From Telmatactis stephensoni (taxonomy: Eukaryota; Cnidaria; Anthozoa; Actiniaria; Isophelliidae): a stretch of DNA of 64,000 nucleotides. How positions within the stretch are numbered: position 1 is the stretch's first letter; every line of letters starts with the position of its first letter. Position numbers and translations under genes: made by a program. Shown here in pieces: positions 11,414 through 23,579 of the stretch. The notes under the pieces were generated by a model. It saw only the letters and a list, made by a program, of their open reading frames with translations. It was not told the origin of the DNA and did no database searches. Where the stretch lies: NCBI GenBank assembly GCA_029948255.1, contig JALIZF010001792.1, forward strand, positions 124,001-188,000, in the 5' to 3' direction.

Positions 11414-12398
11414 ACTCGTGCCCAGGCCTTTAGGCCGGGAACGAGTTATAAACTGCAAATGTTTTTTCTTATTCTCTGTTCGTCCTGAGGAACTTCTGAT
11501 TGGTTAAGAGCGTACAAACAATGCCCTTCATTCATCACCCTTGAGCGACCGCGAACGCAAGCCAGGAACTTTAGGAATGCAAGATGGTCGACGACAAAGA
11601 AAATAGCTTTCAGAGACGGGCTTTTCCTGCAGTAGAACAATGTAATTTGGAGCTTTTAACTCAAGAAATACCTATATACTTATAAGAGCTTCAGGATGGG
11701 CTGTTATTTTGAGCTTCATCTCCAATACTTTGACCAAATATCGAACTCTAAATGGAGTACTTGAAAGGAAGCGGCTCGCGATAAAGACTATTTCCTATGG
11801 GCTGGGAATCTACGAATTTCTCATCCTGCATGTTGCTAAACAAACATACATAGGAGCAAGTCAATTATATTCCTCATTCAAGCATTCAAGAGATCTTGAG
11901 AGGTTTTTGTAGTGAATTTTAATTTAATATCGGAATGGCATGAAACTAGATTCCATTGACCTTGTATTTCGCGTTTGGTCACGTAACGTCTTTTATTCAT
12001 ATATATAACATCCGAAACATGAACGAAAAATACACGATTTGTTATTGTGTCAAATATGCCGTTGTAGAAGTCTTTACAGCAAACAATTGAGATATATAGT
12101 GAAATAAGAAGTTGAATATAAAACTGGTATATTTTTGCATGTTGGAGATATCTAATACCTATGCATGATAATAGAAAGACAAAGGCACTAATAGCTGTTG
12201 ACAGACAAACTGACTAATCAAGATATTTTTTAGTTTAAGTTAGCCGATTCAAAAAAGGTCATTTGTTACGGTTAGCTATTTCCCGGAATGGTGAAGAATG
12301 CGTGAAACGGCTAGGGGAAGAGTACGAACGAAGCCGGTCATTGTAGTCTCTCTTAAAAAGGGCTCCAGGGGCACGAGTGAACGCACGTGTGCGTCTAA
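11414..12398 (+). mobile_element. Helentron-like non-autonomous element, copy 2
   Basis: Same ends and orientation as copy 1, about 170 bp downstream of it; ends CTAA instead of CTAG, with TT on both sides. Internal sequence is closely similar but with several indels. Short frames inside recur in other copies because of shared descent, not coding. Confidence 0.75.
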
Positions 12399-12401
12399 TT
12401 A

Positions 12402-13060
12402 ATATATGCGTTGCAAAGCATTGTGGGATCTCATTGTTATGTTAATTATCCGTCTTTATTTCCGGTAATTAGAATAGTCGTGTCGATATTCTTGTATCTT
12501 TATAGCTTTCATTGATTTTTACCCATACTCCCTTGCAGGTGAGTCGAGTTCGTAGGCTTGAGGCCTAATTACCTGACAACGTTTTATAAAACAGGTTTAT
12601 ATGAATTGCGCTCAAGTTGTAACCCAGTACCCAAGCTCATGAACAGGGTTCTCACTTTCCTGGTAAAACAAAATTCCCTTTCTTTTCACTGACCAAATCC
12701 CATTTTTCAGTGATTTTTTTTACTGATTTGAACACAAATTTAGAAAAATGTCTATTCCATCAACATCAGTCAACAAAATTAAGATGTTAAGGACTGTGAA
12801 ATTCGGCCGCCAAGCGGCTAAAAAGTCTGTTTGACCTTTCCAATCCAAAATTCTCTGACTTTTCACTGAATTTGTAACATTTCGACAATGTCCCTGACCA
12901 AATTCAAAATTCCCTGACAATTCCCTGACCTTGAAAAATTTTAAGAAGTCCCTGACTTTTCAAAATCAAGGGTAATATAACCTGACGAAATGAAGTCATC
13001 TCATATCTATCTTATCTAAGTGGCTATTGCAAAATTAACTTCCTATCATAATTAAGTTTA
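12402..13060. other. No gene recognised; CCCTGAC-type word repeated
   Basis: Between 12650 and 12960 the words TCCCTGAC, TCACTGA and CTGACTTTTCA recur, suggesting a decayed simple repeat. No ORF of note. Confidence 0.5.
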
Positions 13061-13063
13061 TAT

Positions 13064-13716
13064 ACAGTGAAACTTTCTTGCTTGATACGGACACCTCTAT
13101 AATAATCCTTTAGCATTGTGACGTTTCATACCACTCTCTATGCCACAATCCTTTTTCAGTATCTATTGTTCATGATCATCAATTTAAGTATATAATGTTT
13201 GCATTCTCGAGGGATTTTTAAATTTGAATATGAAATATTATTGAAGATGATTCTGGTATAGATAGAGGTATGGAACGTCATAAAGGTAAAGGCTAATACG
13301 GACACCTCCATATTCCCGGCAAAACATCCACATATTTTTGGTTAGCCGATACCTCTATATTATGGACTTCCTCTATATATATTGCGAAAAACGGACACTT
13401 AATCTCGGCCTCGGATGGTAAAATCTATACAAAGTCTACTTCTTTATTACGGACAGTGTGGACTTTCTGATATCTTCAAAGTTGGAATATTGCTCTGATT
13501 GCAAAAGTATTATGCGGAAAGCACTGCAATGCAAAATGTACATAGTGATGGGACACATTCGACATCAGGTAAATCTGCAAAAGAGCAGTAGATACTGTAC
13601 CTATCATAAGAAACTTTAAAATGACGTCATGTGGCCGACCTCTATCGTACGGACACCTCTATAATACGGAACCTTTTCTCAAGCCTTCCTGTGTCCGTAT
13701 TGGAGAGGTTCTGTTA
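13064..13716. mobile_element. pogo/Tigger-like MITE
   Basis: Inverted ends ACAGTGAAACTTTC... and ...GAGAGGTTCTGT, with repeated ACGGACACCTCTATA words just inside both ends and TAT/TA-rich flanks. CAGT-starting ends followed by TACGGACACC-type words are common in pogo/Tigger-type Tc1-mariner relatives. No transposase frame. Confidence 0.6.
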
Positions 13717-13726
13717 TACTATATTA

Positions 13727-13959
13727 GAGTGATTTAGCAAACGCGACGTGACATTAAAGAGGACGCCGTGCGCGCTGACGAATTTTCTTCCAAATGACCG
13801 TTGACGTCGCGGACGTCCGAGAAGAAGACGTGAAAACAAGCGAAATGGCGCCCTGAACGTGGCGTCGCGACGTTGTCACGGTAGTCACGCAACGAACGAA
13901 CGTGACCAATTCGTCATTTAACGTCCTGTTTTCGCGTCGCGCAGTTTGCTAAATCACTC
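13727..13959. mobile_element. 233-bp MITE with TA target duplication
   Basis: Ends GAGTGATTTAGCAAA and TTTGCTAAATCACTC are perfect inverses; TA at 13725-13726 and 13960-13961. The interior is unusually CpG-rich (many ACGTC/CGCG words) compared with its surroundings. Confidence 0.85.
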
Positions 13960-14104
13960 TATTGTCTTCAAATAGCATTTACCCAAACGAAATTAAAACT
14001 AATTCCTATGAAGCTGGTCTCAGAAACCGACGGTGCGCTCTTTGTAATAACACTGGCTGCATGATAAACCCAGTTGTGAATTCGAAACTATATATCAACT
14101 TACA

Positions 14105-14257
14105 AAAAGAAGAAGAAGAAGAAGAAGAAGAAGAAGAAGAAGAACTGAGAAGAAGAAGATGAAGAAGAAGAAGAAGAAGAAGAAGAAGAAGAAGAAGAAG
14201 AAGAAGAAGAAGAAGAAGAGGAAGACGGAGAAGAAGACGAAGAAAAAGAAGAAGAAA

Positions 14258-14288
<31 letters not shown>

Positions 14289-14310
14289 TTAGAAGAAGAA
14301 GAAGAAGAAG
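14105..14310. repeat. (GAA)n purine tract with interruptions
   Basis: Long GAA/AAG microsatellite. The open frames across it on both strands are repeat artefacts. Confidence 0.95.
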
Positions 14311-15012
14311 AAAAACAAACAAACAAAAATAGTGCATCAGTAGACCTTTATATTGAATAAGAAAAACAGTTTAGCTTGCACTTTGAAAGAGGAAGTTCTT
14401 TTTCCTTTTCTAAAGATCTAGATACAATATCATTTACGTGACATTCTAGATTCTGCCGTTAAACGGTTACTAAGATACTATTCAAATAACCATCAAATAA
14501 CAAGAGTCATGGTCTTAAACAAAAGCATTAGCTAGGGACAAAAAATAGACAAAAAAGATTTTTCTGTTGTGTTACCATTTATCCCTCTATTGAAATACGT
14601 CTCGTATTGGCACTAAATGTTGAAATGAGATACCTACTAGTCACAAAATAAAGACCCTATCATAAAGCCCATTTTGTCCAAAATGCTATTTTCACATTCT
14701 TGAAACTGAAGATTCCTGCATTAAAACATCCACAATAGCTTCCAAAATAGAAAAAAAAACTATCATAAACAGATTTTACTTATCTTATCTCTTTCTTCTA
14801 AATAAGTTAAGAAATGTATTTATCAATATATCTTTGCTGTTTTTGTAACTGATTTATATGAATTAAATCTGCAATTCTTCTAATTGGCTAACGTGTTGCT
14901 ATATACACTTCTACCCAATTCAAAACCTCTGGAAATAAGATTTTTTGTCCTTTCCATTTCGATATCATGTGGAAACAAAAGTTCTTATTATTCCAAGAGG
15001 TTTGAATTGGGT
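14311..15012. other. No gene recognised
   Basis: AT-rich. A short inverted repeat (ACCCAATTCAAA at 14918 and TTTGAATTGGGT at 15001, about 70 bp apart) is the only structure seen. Confidence 0.5.
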
Positions 15013-15380
15013 GGAAACGTAGACTCTACACCTTCCATCTGAGAAGTATCGGCATTATCCTGGGTATATCGTGGCAGGACAAGGTGCCCAGTGCCAAAGT
15101 CCTGTCCCGGGCTGGTCTCCCCAGCATGCACGCCATGCTCAGGCATGCAGCGCAGACTTTGCTGGCTTGGGCAGGTCCGCCAAATGGAGGATGGCCGTAT
15201 CCCAAGAGACATCCTCTATGGCAAGCTGACAGCTGGCGGAGGAGAAGCACCGACTGTCCACACACTTACGATACAATGAAAGAACTGGACATCGACACTG
15301 AATCCTGGAAAAGTCTTGCAGCTGTTCCCAAATTCAAGCTGTGGAACGGGGAGATGGAAGGAGGTAGGGAAGCTGTATAT
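15013..15380 (+). pseudogene. C-terminal fragment of a LINE reverse transcriptase (CFDP2-like), frameshifted
   Basis: Reading across frames on the plus strand gives FHLRSIGIILGISWQDKVPSA, KVLSRAGLPSMHAMLRHA, then QMEDGRIPRDILYGKL, then MKELDIDTESWKSLA. This is the conserved post-RT C-terminal region of a LINE family widely annotated as craniofacial development protein 2-like in invertebrate genomes (RWxGHVxRMxDxRIPKxxLYGEL, DLKALDIxxxxWExLA). At least two frame changes show that it is dead. Nothing of the RT palm is present. Confidence 0.75.
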
Positions 15381-15896
15381 AATTTCAGACGGGATTTTGT
15401 TCGCTTAAAAAGTCAAATGGTACATTATTCTAAACGTTTAATTGTTTTTGTTGATAACATTACATTTCTAAACTTACACAGTTTATCTGCCAATAGCTTC
15501 AAGCTTGTCGAGACTACTTAAAAGTAAGACACAGAAATTGCATGTTAGACCTTGTTTCAAAAGAATTTAGTTTGAAGGTATTACGCATCTACTTGTAGTA
15601 GACACACCATATAAGGAAAATTCATATATTGTTTAGAAGCAGTACTGAAGAATTGCTTTGATCTATTAAACTCGGGAGGTTATAGCTGAAATTATAAGTG
15701 ATGCTAGCTTTTAAAAGTGTCTGAATCTTTCTCTACTACAAATATTTAAATCAAACTTGTTGATAATGGTTTTTTGATGGCATGAAAAAGCCACAAATTC
15801 AATTTTTACAATTAATATACATGTACCGGAACAAGATATGATAAGGGTACATCGAGTTTACGATAATTTGACTAACCACAATATTTGCAAACCGTC
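15381..15896. other. No gene recognised
   Basis: The frame at 15084-15521 ends in AT-rich sequence after the LINE fragment; the added part has no recognisable similarity. Confidence 0.5.
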
Positions 15897-16026
<130 letters not shown>

Positions 16027-16321
16027 GCTCATTTTCTAACACTTCCAGTTACTTCATATAGTAGTAAGGAAGCCGTTTCATCAAATTCGACTTCACTAGC
16101 ACTTAATTGCTTGTATAAATTATGCACACACTTTGAAAAAGGGTAAAACCTGTCCACTTAAAGTCTCAATGGGGCAGTACCTGTCACTGTTGACGCTAGA
16201 ATATTATGGCGTTTCACGCCAGATGGTTATCCACATCGAGATGAGAACGGCGCTCTCCATGGCGCCACTTGCAACTGTAATATAGATTCCGGGATGCACA
16301 CACGCACTATATATACCAATT

Positions 16322-16610
16322 TTCAAAAAAAACGTTGTCGCATTACGTCCAAAGTGTACACTCCAAGACTGCAAAGGATTTTGGTAGTTTTCTACTAATT
16401 AATGTAATCATAGCATGTTTTGATTATATAAAAAACGGACAAAAAGGGCTTAATTATATCGCATGCTCGAATGCTTAAAATGCTCACCAAGGAAACATCA
16501 CACAAGCAAAGACAATAATGAATGGATTAATTAAAAGAAAAACTGACAAAATCCTTTGCGGTCTTAAAGTGTACACTGTGGACTTGTTGCGACAGCGTCA
16601 GTTTTTTGGA
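16322..16610. mobile_element. Imperfect hairpin MITE
   Basis: Left AAACGTTGTCGCATTACG...GTGTACACT...CTGCAAAGGATTTTG is matched in inverse by CAAAATCCTTTGCGGTC...GTGTACACT...TGCGACAGCGTCAG on the right, with a unique AT-rich centre. No coding capacity; target duplication not clear. Confidence 0.65.
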
Positions 16611-17883
16611 TTAGCTGTATCGTCCAGTGAATCAGGTAACTGCGGATGCTGAGAGAGACGGAGTACTCTCAACGCATTCATAACGTACATGCATGTCTAT
16701 TTGGCTCGTAGACGCAGAAATGAACTGAAATTTATCATCTTTCTTTTTTTGGAATCAAGCCACATTTTGTATCAACCAGGTGTTTTGCTAAAGTAGTTTG
16801 CGTATACGAGGCCACAAATTCAACGTAACAATAATATTTTATCACAACTAAGGGTAAATCTCTAAATGGTCGTCGAGTTATAAATGCCTTAAAAAACAAA
16901 ACTGATTCAAATAATGAAGAATATCAACTTTGTTTTTTTTTTCGTCAGTGGTCCGCTAGTGGTAATTCATTATTACGAAAAAGGCTGTTAGAAGCTTCTT
17001 TTATCTTATCAGACTTTATCATCCCCCTCGACAATATCCCTTCTATTTTGTTTCTAAATATTCTGGCCTTTTAAGAGTCTATCGGGCACTTCGTTATCAA
17101 AATACTATGCAAATACATCAATATTAAAAATTTAGTATTTAACGAAGAAGACAATCAGTTGACTAATGTTTACTTTTACTCGAAAAAAAAACAAGATTAT
17201 CGATTCTCTTTTTCAATTTTAGTTTGATTCAGTATTTTAGTGAAAGAAACACTTTGTATACTTTTTATTCTAACTTTAAATTCTTATATTGAGCAAAAAC
17301 GACTCGATAATAAACATACAACGATTTCTATGTCGCGATAATTGAAAAGAATATTTAACACTCTGGGTCAGTATAAATTGCTGTTTTCATCATAGACAGG
17401 TAAATCTCGTCCGGTCGGACAAGTCACATCTCTAAATAAAAAAAATAGTCATATTCTCAAAAAGACACAGAGACATTTTGAAACCCAAAAGTCTGTGTTT
17501 GTCGGTCTATTCATGGTTCCAACTCCCTTAGTTACCGTTACGTTGATATGTCCCACAAGCTCGACGAATTTGCTAGAATAACTCGGAACTTTGATCACTG
17601 AACTGAAAATTAATTATAAATTGTTTTAATTGTTTACTGTCCTATGAAAATGAAAGAAAATTACCTCGTAACCTTGTCAGTACCCTCTTGTACTGACTCA
17701 GTACTGAGTATTTGTTTGTGGGACAAAAATTTAATTCCAATAGGAAAAAGTGTTACATCGATGATTGTCTTGCTATTATCTGAGTCGGAACAACGAATTT
17801 GATCATCTTTTGGAACAATCTTTCAGTGTCGCCTTTTTTTTTGTCTTGAAAGACAAATTATCAACACCATTCAAATTCACGCT
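16611..17883. other. No gene recognised
   Basis: AT-rich sequence without ORFs above 60 codons or recognisable RNA. Confidence 0.5.
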
Positions 17884-17887
17884 TTAA

Positions 17888-18352
17888 AGTGCCCCTAGCC
17901 CCTAAATTGAAATTCTGATAATCGTTTCTTCATGAATGGAAATGTTTAATGGTTAAATGTCTCTGGATAAAATCATCTCCTTTCGGAGCATTAAGCATTT
18001 GAAGTCGGAAAATGCAAATGAATGACGTAAATAAAGGAATTTGCATGATTTTGTCTCCAATTTTGATACAAGTATGTTTGAGTTAGGTAGCAAAAACATT
18101 TACCACACTAAGTATTTTAGCAATGAAAATGTTTTGCAAATGGAAAAATAGTACAAAATTCATCTCTAGTGTTTTTGTACATTTACTAATAAGAATTCCT
18201 TAGTTTTTCTACGTCATCTCATTTGCATTTTCAGATTTCAAATGCTTAATCATCAGAAAGGAGATGATTTTGTCCTGAAATATTTAACAATAATGCTTTT
18301 CCATTCATGAAGAAACGATTATCAAAACTTCAATTTAGGGATTAGGGGCACT
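17888..18352. mobile_element. TTAA-flanked palindromic MITE, copy 1
   Basis: Ends AGTGCCCCTAGCCCCTAA and TTAGGGATTAGGGGCACT; long imperfect inverted arms covering most of 465 bp; TTAA at 17884-17887 and 18353-18356. TTAA duplications are typical of piggyBac and Kolobok transposons. A second copy lies at 59741. Confidence 0.85.
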
Positions 18353-18356
18353 TTAA

Positions 18357-18939
18357 GAGACGATCGAATATCTAATTCAAACAAATCGTCAATCGGCCAT
18401 TTGTCTCGGTCCTCAAGTGTACGCGGGAAAAACGCCGCCAATAGCTCTCTTTCTCATGATATGTCATTGACAAACCCTTGACAGTCCACGTCCTTGTGTT
18501 ATTTCTATGTCCACTGTGCAGTGCTGAGTGCTTTATTCGACAAACCCAGCTCACCGCGCGCATAATTGACAAAATATAGTGTTTCAAAAAACGTTGTCGG
18601 TAGTCAATCTGAATCTGAGAAGAAACAGAAATAGATTGCTTTGAGTTCTTTGACTGAAATACAAAAATACAAAACAGACCGCACAGCTTAATTTGACGGG
18701 CCGTCGACGGGCCAAGAAATAATTCAATCATTAAAAAACTAGAGGGAAAATTCGTTAATTAGTAAAAAAATGCATTTCCAAGAAAAAAATCAAATAATTC
18801 ATTAATTTTAGAATAGCCCTTCTCTTCAATAGTAAGATAACAGTAATATGCAAATCTGTTGCTGTGCACCTGTATTTGTTAGTTTATATAACTTACACAC
18901 GAAAAAAAGAAGGAGCAAGGAAGAAGAATTAGAAAACTA
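18357..18939. other. No recognised gene; one uncharacterised frame at 18372-18731 (-)
   Basis: A 119-codon minus-strand frame starts MIELFLGPST. It has no motif that I recognise, no paralogue in the window and no signal of coding; I list it only as an ORF. Confidence 0.35.
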
Positions 18940-19160
18940 AAAGAAGAAGAAGAAGAAGAAGAAGAAGGAAAAAGAAGAAGAAGAAGAAGAAGGAAAAAGA
19001 AGAAGAAGAAGAAGAAGAAGAAGAAGAAGAAGAAGAAGAAGAAGAAGAAGAAGAAGAAGAAGAAGAAGAAGAAGAAGAAGAAGAAGAAGAAGAAGAAGAA
19101 GAAGAAGGAGTAGAAGAAGGAGTAGAATTGAAGAAGACTGAATAGGAAGAAGAAGAAGAA
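18940..19160. repeat. (GAA)n purine tract
   Basis: GAA microsatellite of about 220 bp with GGA interruptions. Confidence 0.95.
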
Positions 19161-20425
19161 GCATTTTACTGAGGTATCCTATATTTCAGTAAAACATTAT
19201 TTTATTTTACGATTTCTGATCTCGCCTTCCAATAGCGAAAAGACAATTTTCTCCGTCACGTACAAATATAGCATGCTTTGTGTCAATTTTTGACAGCTTT
19301 GTAAGTTTTGCGAGCGTAAGAGATTGACATTAATGAATATTTTATCGGCACGGAGCAAAAAAGAAAACAAAAAGCCTTTCCCGCTAGCCGAGCTGGCTCG
19401 CCTCCATATAAACAACACTAAGATTTATTTTTGACGTGTATTTTGATGTCAACCATGTAACAATAGAAAGTTTTTGAATGACAAAAGATTTCATTTCTCT
19501 TGGGAGAAAAGCTGTATACATTTATATGATCTTTTTTCTAGCATTGTAATCATGCATTTCATCGGATACATTTTGCGTACATTAAAACCACAAAGGTTTG
19601 ATGATCATAGTGGTTCCCCTTTAAAACATTAGTCTCTTGCATTTACTTCTGTTCTTTCAAAAATACTGAAATAATCCTAGAACCACCACTAGCAAGGTTT
19701 ATATATCTACACCTTTAACGAGTAAATCGAAAAGATACAGTATGAAAAGTTGTAAGCGATTTATTGCAGATATGATTTCCACTGTATTAACCTTATGAAT
19801 TATTAATGAGTTTTTGAATCATTTACAAAACGCTCTACCACCAGCAATGCAAAGATGTCAGAACCTGACAGTTACAACATGCATGATTAGTGAGCTTATC
19901 AATAATTAAAACTGATATGCTAGCGCAATAAAGATTTTGAATAAACGATTGTGTAAAGGTAGTAAACTTTAAAGATTTTTTGCGTTCAATTCTAAGGAAA
20001 AAGATCAACGATAGTTTTGGTAACATCGAACATAAGAGCAACTACAATCACTACAGTTTTCTACTGAATGGTATGTATATTTTACTCGGAACTCCCTTGA
20101 TAGTCAATTCACGCTAATTAAAACATTTCAGAATTATTTTATTCTGTTTTTTTCCTATTCGCCATTAAGGTAATCCTGTGCAAAAAAATGTTTTGCAAGA
20201 ATCAGATGAAAAAATCGTTTTTGAAATAGCCAAGTTTAAATCTAAGAAGCTTGAAACAAATTTTAACTATCTTTCAAAAAAAAAATCCTTTTTGAAATGC
20301 AATCCATATTAAATTTTGTGACATTTGAACCGCAGCAAACGAAAGCTCTGAAAAATATATTTAAGAATACAATACAACTAATTCTGTCTATCTGTGATCG
20401 GTATTTCAAGTGATATTGGTTTTAG
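19161..20425. other. No gene recognised
   Basis: Only short scattered frames (19197-19418 -, 19835-20041 -) with no recognisable motif. Confidence 0.5.
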
Positions 20426-20819
20426 GGAGTGTTTACATGACACTAGGATCATCCTAGCACTAGGATCTTCCTAGGAGGCGAATCATCCTACCTGCTATAC
20501 ATTTACTGCATTCTGTTTAGTAGGATGATCCTAATACCATTTTAGTATGAATATATAGCATTTATATTTTGAGGATACTTATCTATTGTAAATTGATTTT
20601 TTTAGGTTTTGTTTTTATAATTAGTGCCGTTTAGGCTCTAGAACGATTAGACACATTAATGAATATTACGTGTGTATGCATGTATGTATGTAGTACCCGA
20701 AGCAAAGACACAAATTTCCATGTAAACAGAATGTAGTAAATGTGTAGTAGGTAGGATGATTCGCCTGCTAGGACGATCATAGTGCTAGGATGATCCTAGT
20801 GTCATGTAAACACCACTCG
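20426..20819. mobile_element. About 395-bp palindromic MITE rich in CTAGGAT words
   Basis: Left GTTTACATGACACTAGGATC... and right ...GATCCTAGTGTCATGTAAAC are inverse; the arms continue through CCTAGCACTAGGATC and GGCGAATCATCCTACC to about 100 bp each. No ORF. Target duplication not resolved. Confidence 0.75.
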
Positions 20820-21555
20820 GATGATCCTAGTGCTAGAAACATATGCATTAAGGTGTAATACACTAAAGTGTGTTTCACGGGTTAATGAATACCACTCTAT
20901 TTATAAAAGTATACATCTTCTTAAAGCTGAATAAATATTGTTTTTAAATATAGTAGTTATGATTCCATACTTTCTATCATCTATATTTTACAGCCCGGCT
21001 TTTCCGACTTTCGATTTTACAGTGTGTTATGATTTGTAAATAGTTGTTTTGAATCAGTTTCTATCCAACTTGTAAAGAACACGAGAATTGATTTAATATT
21101 TAACATATCAGCCATTTGATTATGTAATCGTATCGATTGATCACTTAGTAACTTGATCTCTTTTGCAATGAGTAAACACAAGTGGAACCAACCTCAACTG
21201 AGTTACGGGATAAAGGAGGTAAAATATGCATTTAAATTGTAACGAAGTGATTATTTAGTTTATGTAATAGTTTCTAAGCATTTTCTTTGATTCGTCATGT
21301 TATTGTTAACTAAATTTTTAGTGATTTATACCTTGTAACTATTGCTTGATTGCATGCCAACCCATGCCAATTACAAATGCTTTTCTAGAGCCTAAAACAA
21401 AATTCAAGTAGTATCACCAAATAGAGCATCCAAAACTCTCTAAAGAGGCGAAATTTCGAGTCAAAATAAGTTTTTATAACAAAGATATTAGTGATGAAGT
21501 ATGCTGACATTTTAGTAAGAAATGTATGGGGTCGCCATTGGTGGTATTGCCTATA
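20820..21555. other. No gene recognised
   Basis: AT-rich spacer without recognisable coding or RNA features. Confidence 0.5.
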
Positions 21556-21563
21556 CCACCAAG

Positions 21564-21991
21564 CCCGGGGGGGGGGACTCCTATATATAAGAGGACGGGG
21601 ATGCTCGTCGGAAATTTTAAAAATGACCCCTAAAAGGTACCAAAGTCATATCCGGGGTGGGCGTGGCAATACATGTTTTACCCCTAAAAGGTACCAACTC
21701 AAAAACACTAAATTTAACATTTTGCATATTTTAGTCAATCAAGCGATCAATTGTGTCTATTTATATACGAACAATTTGATGGTCGTGCAATCCGATCTTT
21801 GTTTCGAATTCCAGTATTTAATCGTTGATGGAGGAAAACATCACCCTAAAAGGTACCAGCAAGGTCTCTAGTAGTCCACTAAAGTCTGAGATACCCTAAA
21901 AGGTACCAGATCGCTGATTTTGACTCCTAAAAGGTACGACGAGCATCCCCGTCCATTTCCATCGAGCCCCCCCCCCCCCCCCCCCCCCGGG
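21564..21991. mobile_element. hAT-like MITE with poly(G)/poly(C) termini
   Basis: Ends CCCGGGGGGGGGGACTC and GAG(C)22GGG; direct repeat CCACCAAG at 21556-21563 and 21992-21999 gives an 8-bp target duplication, as for hAT transposons. Inverted subterminal words GGACGGGGATGCTCGTC / GACGAGCATCCCCGTCC. Five copies of CCTAAAAGGTAC(C) lie inside (about 21627, 21680, 21843, 21892, 21926). No transposase. Confidence 0.85.
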
Positions 21992-21999
21992 CCACCAAG

Positions 22000-22398
22000 A
22001 TGGCGGCCAAAACATCGAGCCTGAAAATGACACGAAAATAGCAGCTAATTTGCTGATTTTAGGCTAAATCTTTCTTAAATGCAAAAAATACTCATTGATT
22101 AACTGGAAGTTGTGAAATTTGTGGCCGAATGATAAGTTCTTAGCTCCTTCAAAATATCGTGACGGCATTGCGTGACACATTTTTGATCGCTGATAAAACG
22201 ATGGCGAAGCGACAGAAACAGTCAAAAAATTCAAGGGAGACTTCTTTCAGACTCTTTTGCTAAATTATGCGATTAAAAGCTTTAAAAATATCTTTTTCTG
22301 AAATTTTCCTTGCTTATGACGTCACATGCAATCTAAAGAATATCACTGTACAAATATGATATCGGAATGCATGTTGAACAATCATGGTCTAAATGTAA
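22000..22398. other. No gene recognised
   Basis: Follows the hAT-like insertion; begins with AAGATGGCGGCC, which resembles sequence near promoters or start codons, but no ORF follows. Confidence 0.45.
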
Positions 22399-22470
22399 CT
22401 AGACGCACTCGTGCGTTCACTCGTGCCCAAGGTGAGGCCCTGTTTATAGGAGAGGTCTTAAACTGTCCCA
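22399..22470 (-). mobile_element. 3'-end relic of a Helentron-like element
   Basis: The minus strand reads GGGCACGAGTGAACGCACGAGTGCGTCTAG followed by TT: the 3' hairpin end of the family with one loop/stem change. The remainder of the element is gone. Confidence 0.6.
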
Positions 22471-22831
22471 CTTAGATCCACTTAACGAACTGTATCAATT
22501 TACCATGCCATATAAATAGTCTACCATGACGGCCAAATTATTTACATTTTTAGACATGTTCAATGATCAAGATGATCAAACCAAAGATAAATAGAATTCA
22601 ACCACACAGAGTGTTCAATCTCCCATTTTATTCTATCGATCTGAAGTACTGACACAAACGCTCAGCCTCAATAATTGTACGTTTGTACAATCAACCTGGA
22701 TGACGACTTTGACCCCAGCCTTCTAATTTACTTTGAAAAGAATCCTACTTTGATAAGCCCTACTTATCTTCCAGAGCTCCGTGACAGATTTTTGCCAATC
22801 CACCTTGACCCCACATTCCAAAAGTCTTGTT

Positions 22832-23436
22832 ACTCGTGCCCAGGCCTTTAGGCCGGGAACGAGTTATAAACTGCAAATGTTTCTTTTTTTTCTTTTTTTT
22901 TTTCCTCTCGTCGTCCACGAGAATGCGGCATTCTTGCGCAACCGGTCACGTGTTGAGGCAAGTCAATTATATTTTTCATTCAAGCATTCAAGAGATCTTG
23001 AGACGTTTTTGTAATGAATTTTAACACAATTCTGGCCAGACAATTTATTTATATATTTTCGTGAACAAGGCTCTATTTGACCTGATGCGTTTGGTCACGT
23101 AATAGATAAAACATCTGAAACATGAACGCCGAAAAAATACACGATTTGTTATTGTGTCAAAAACGTCGTTGTAGAAGTCTTTACAGTAAACAATTGAGAT
23201 ATATAGTGAAATAAAAAGTTGAATAAACTGGTATATTTTTGCATGTTGGGATAAAGGCAAACACTAAGCTGCTGACAGACAAATTGACTAATCAGATATT
23301 CTCCAAAAAGGTCAAAAAAGGTCTTTATTATGTTACGGTTAAGTGAAGAATGCGTGAAACGGCTCGGGGAAGAGTACGCACGGGGCCGGTCACTGAAGGG
23401 CTCCCGGGGCACGAGTGAACGCACGTGTGCGTCTTG
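22832..23436 (+). mobile_element. Helentron-like element, copy 3 (internally deleted)
   Basis: Has both ends (ACTCGTGCCCAGG at the left, hairpin plus CTTG at the right) and TT on both sides, but is only about 605 bp because a central block present in copies 1 and 2 is missing. Confidence 0.75.
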
Positions 23437-23579
23437 TTTCACTTATCGTCTGAATTGTTTGTCGTAAAATTAAGGCTCTACAACCGACTCACTAACATAG
23501 TAACTACTCATCTACATTTTTCTTTCATATTTTTTATGAAACATAAAACACGCATACTATCAGATCATCAGAGCACGTA

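Noticed and set aside
10420..11912. Recurrent short ORFs (MVKVLEIKLKL..., MSFISNTLTKYRT...) found in many places
   Set aside because: They recur because the Helentron-like element is repeated; they are not framed consistently between copies and have no start or domain signal.
10261..12398. Classification of the ACTCGTGCCC family as an ordinary TIR DNA transposon with a TTA duplication
   Set aside because: TTA fits some copies only; TT fits all, and the inverted repeats are asymmetric (terminal at one end, subterminal at the other) with a 3' hairpin.
14006..14337. Long ORFs of poly-Leu, poly-Phe or poly-Ser on several frames (also at 1329, 6715, 15799, 18937, 30061-30556, 32733-33217, 47237, 48425-48813, 56633-57161, 63469-63961)
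   Set aside because: They translate trinucleotide, tetranucleotide, 6-bp or 9-bp microsatellites and have no independent coding evidence.
18372..18731. 119-codon minus-strand ORF as a gene
   Set aside because: No start context, domain or paralogue supports it, and it begins right beside a MITE.
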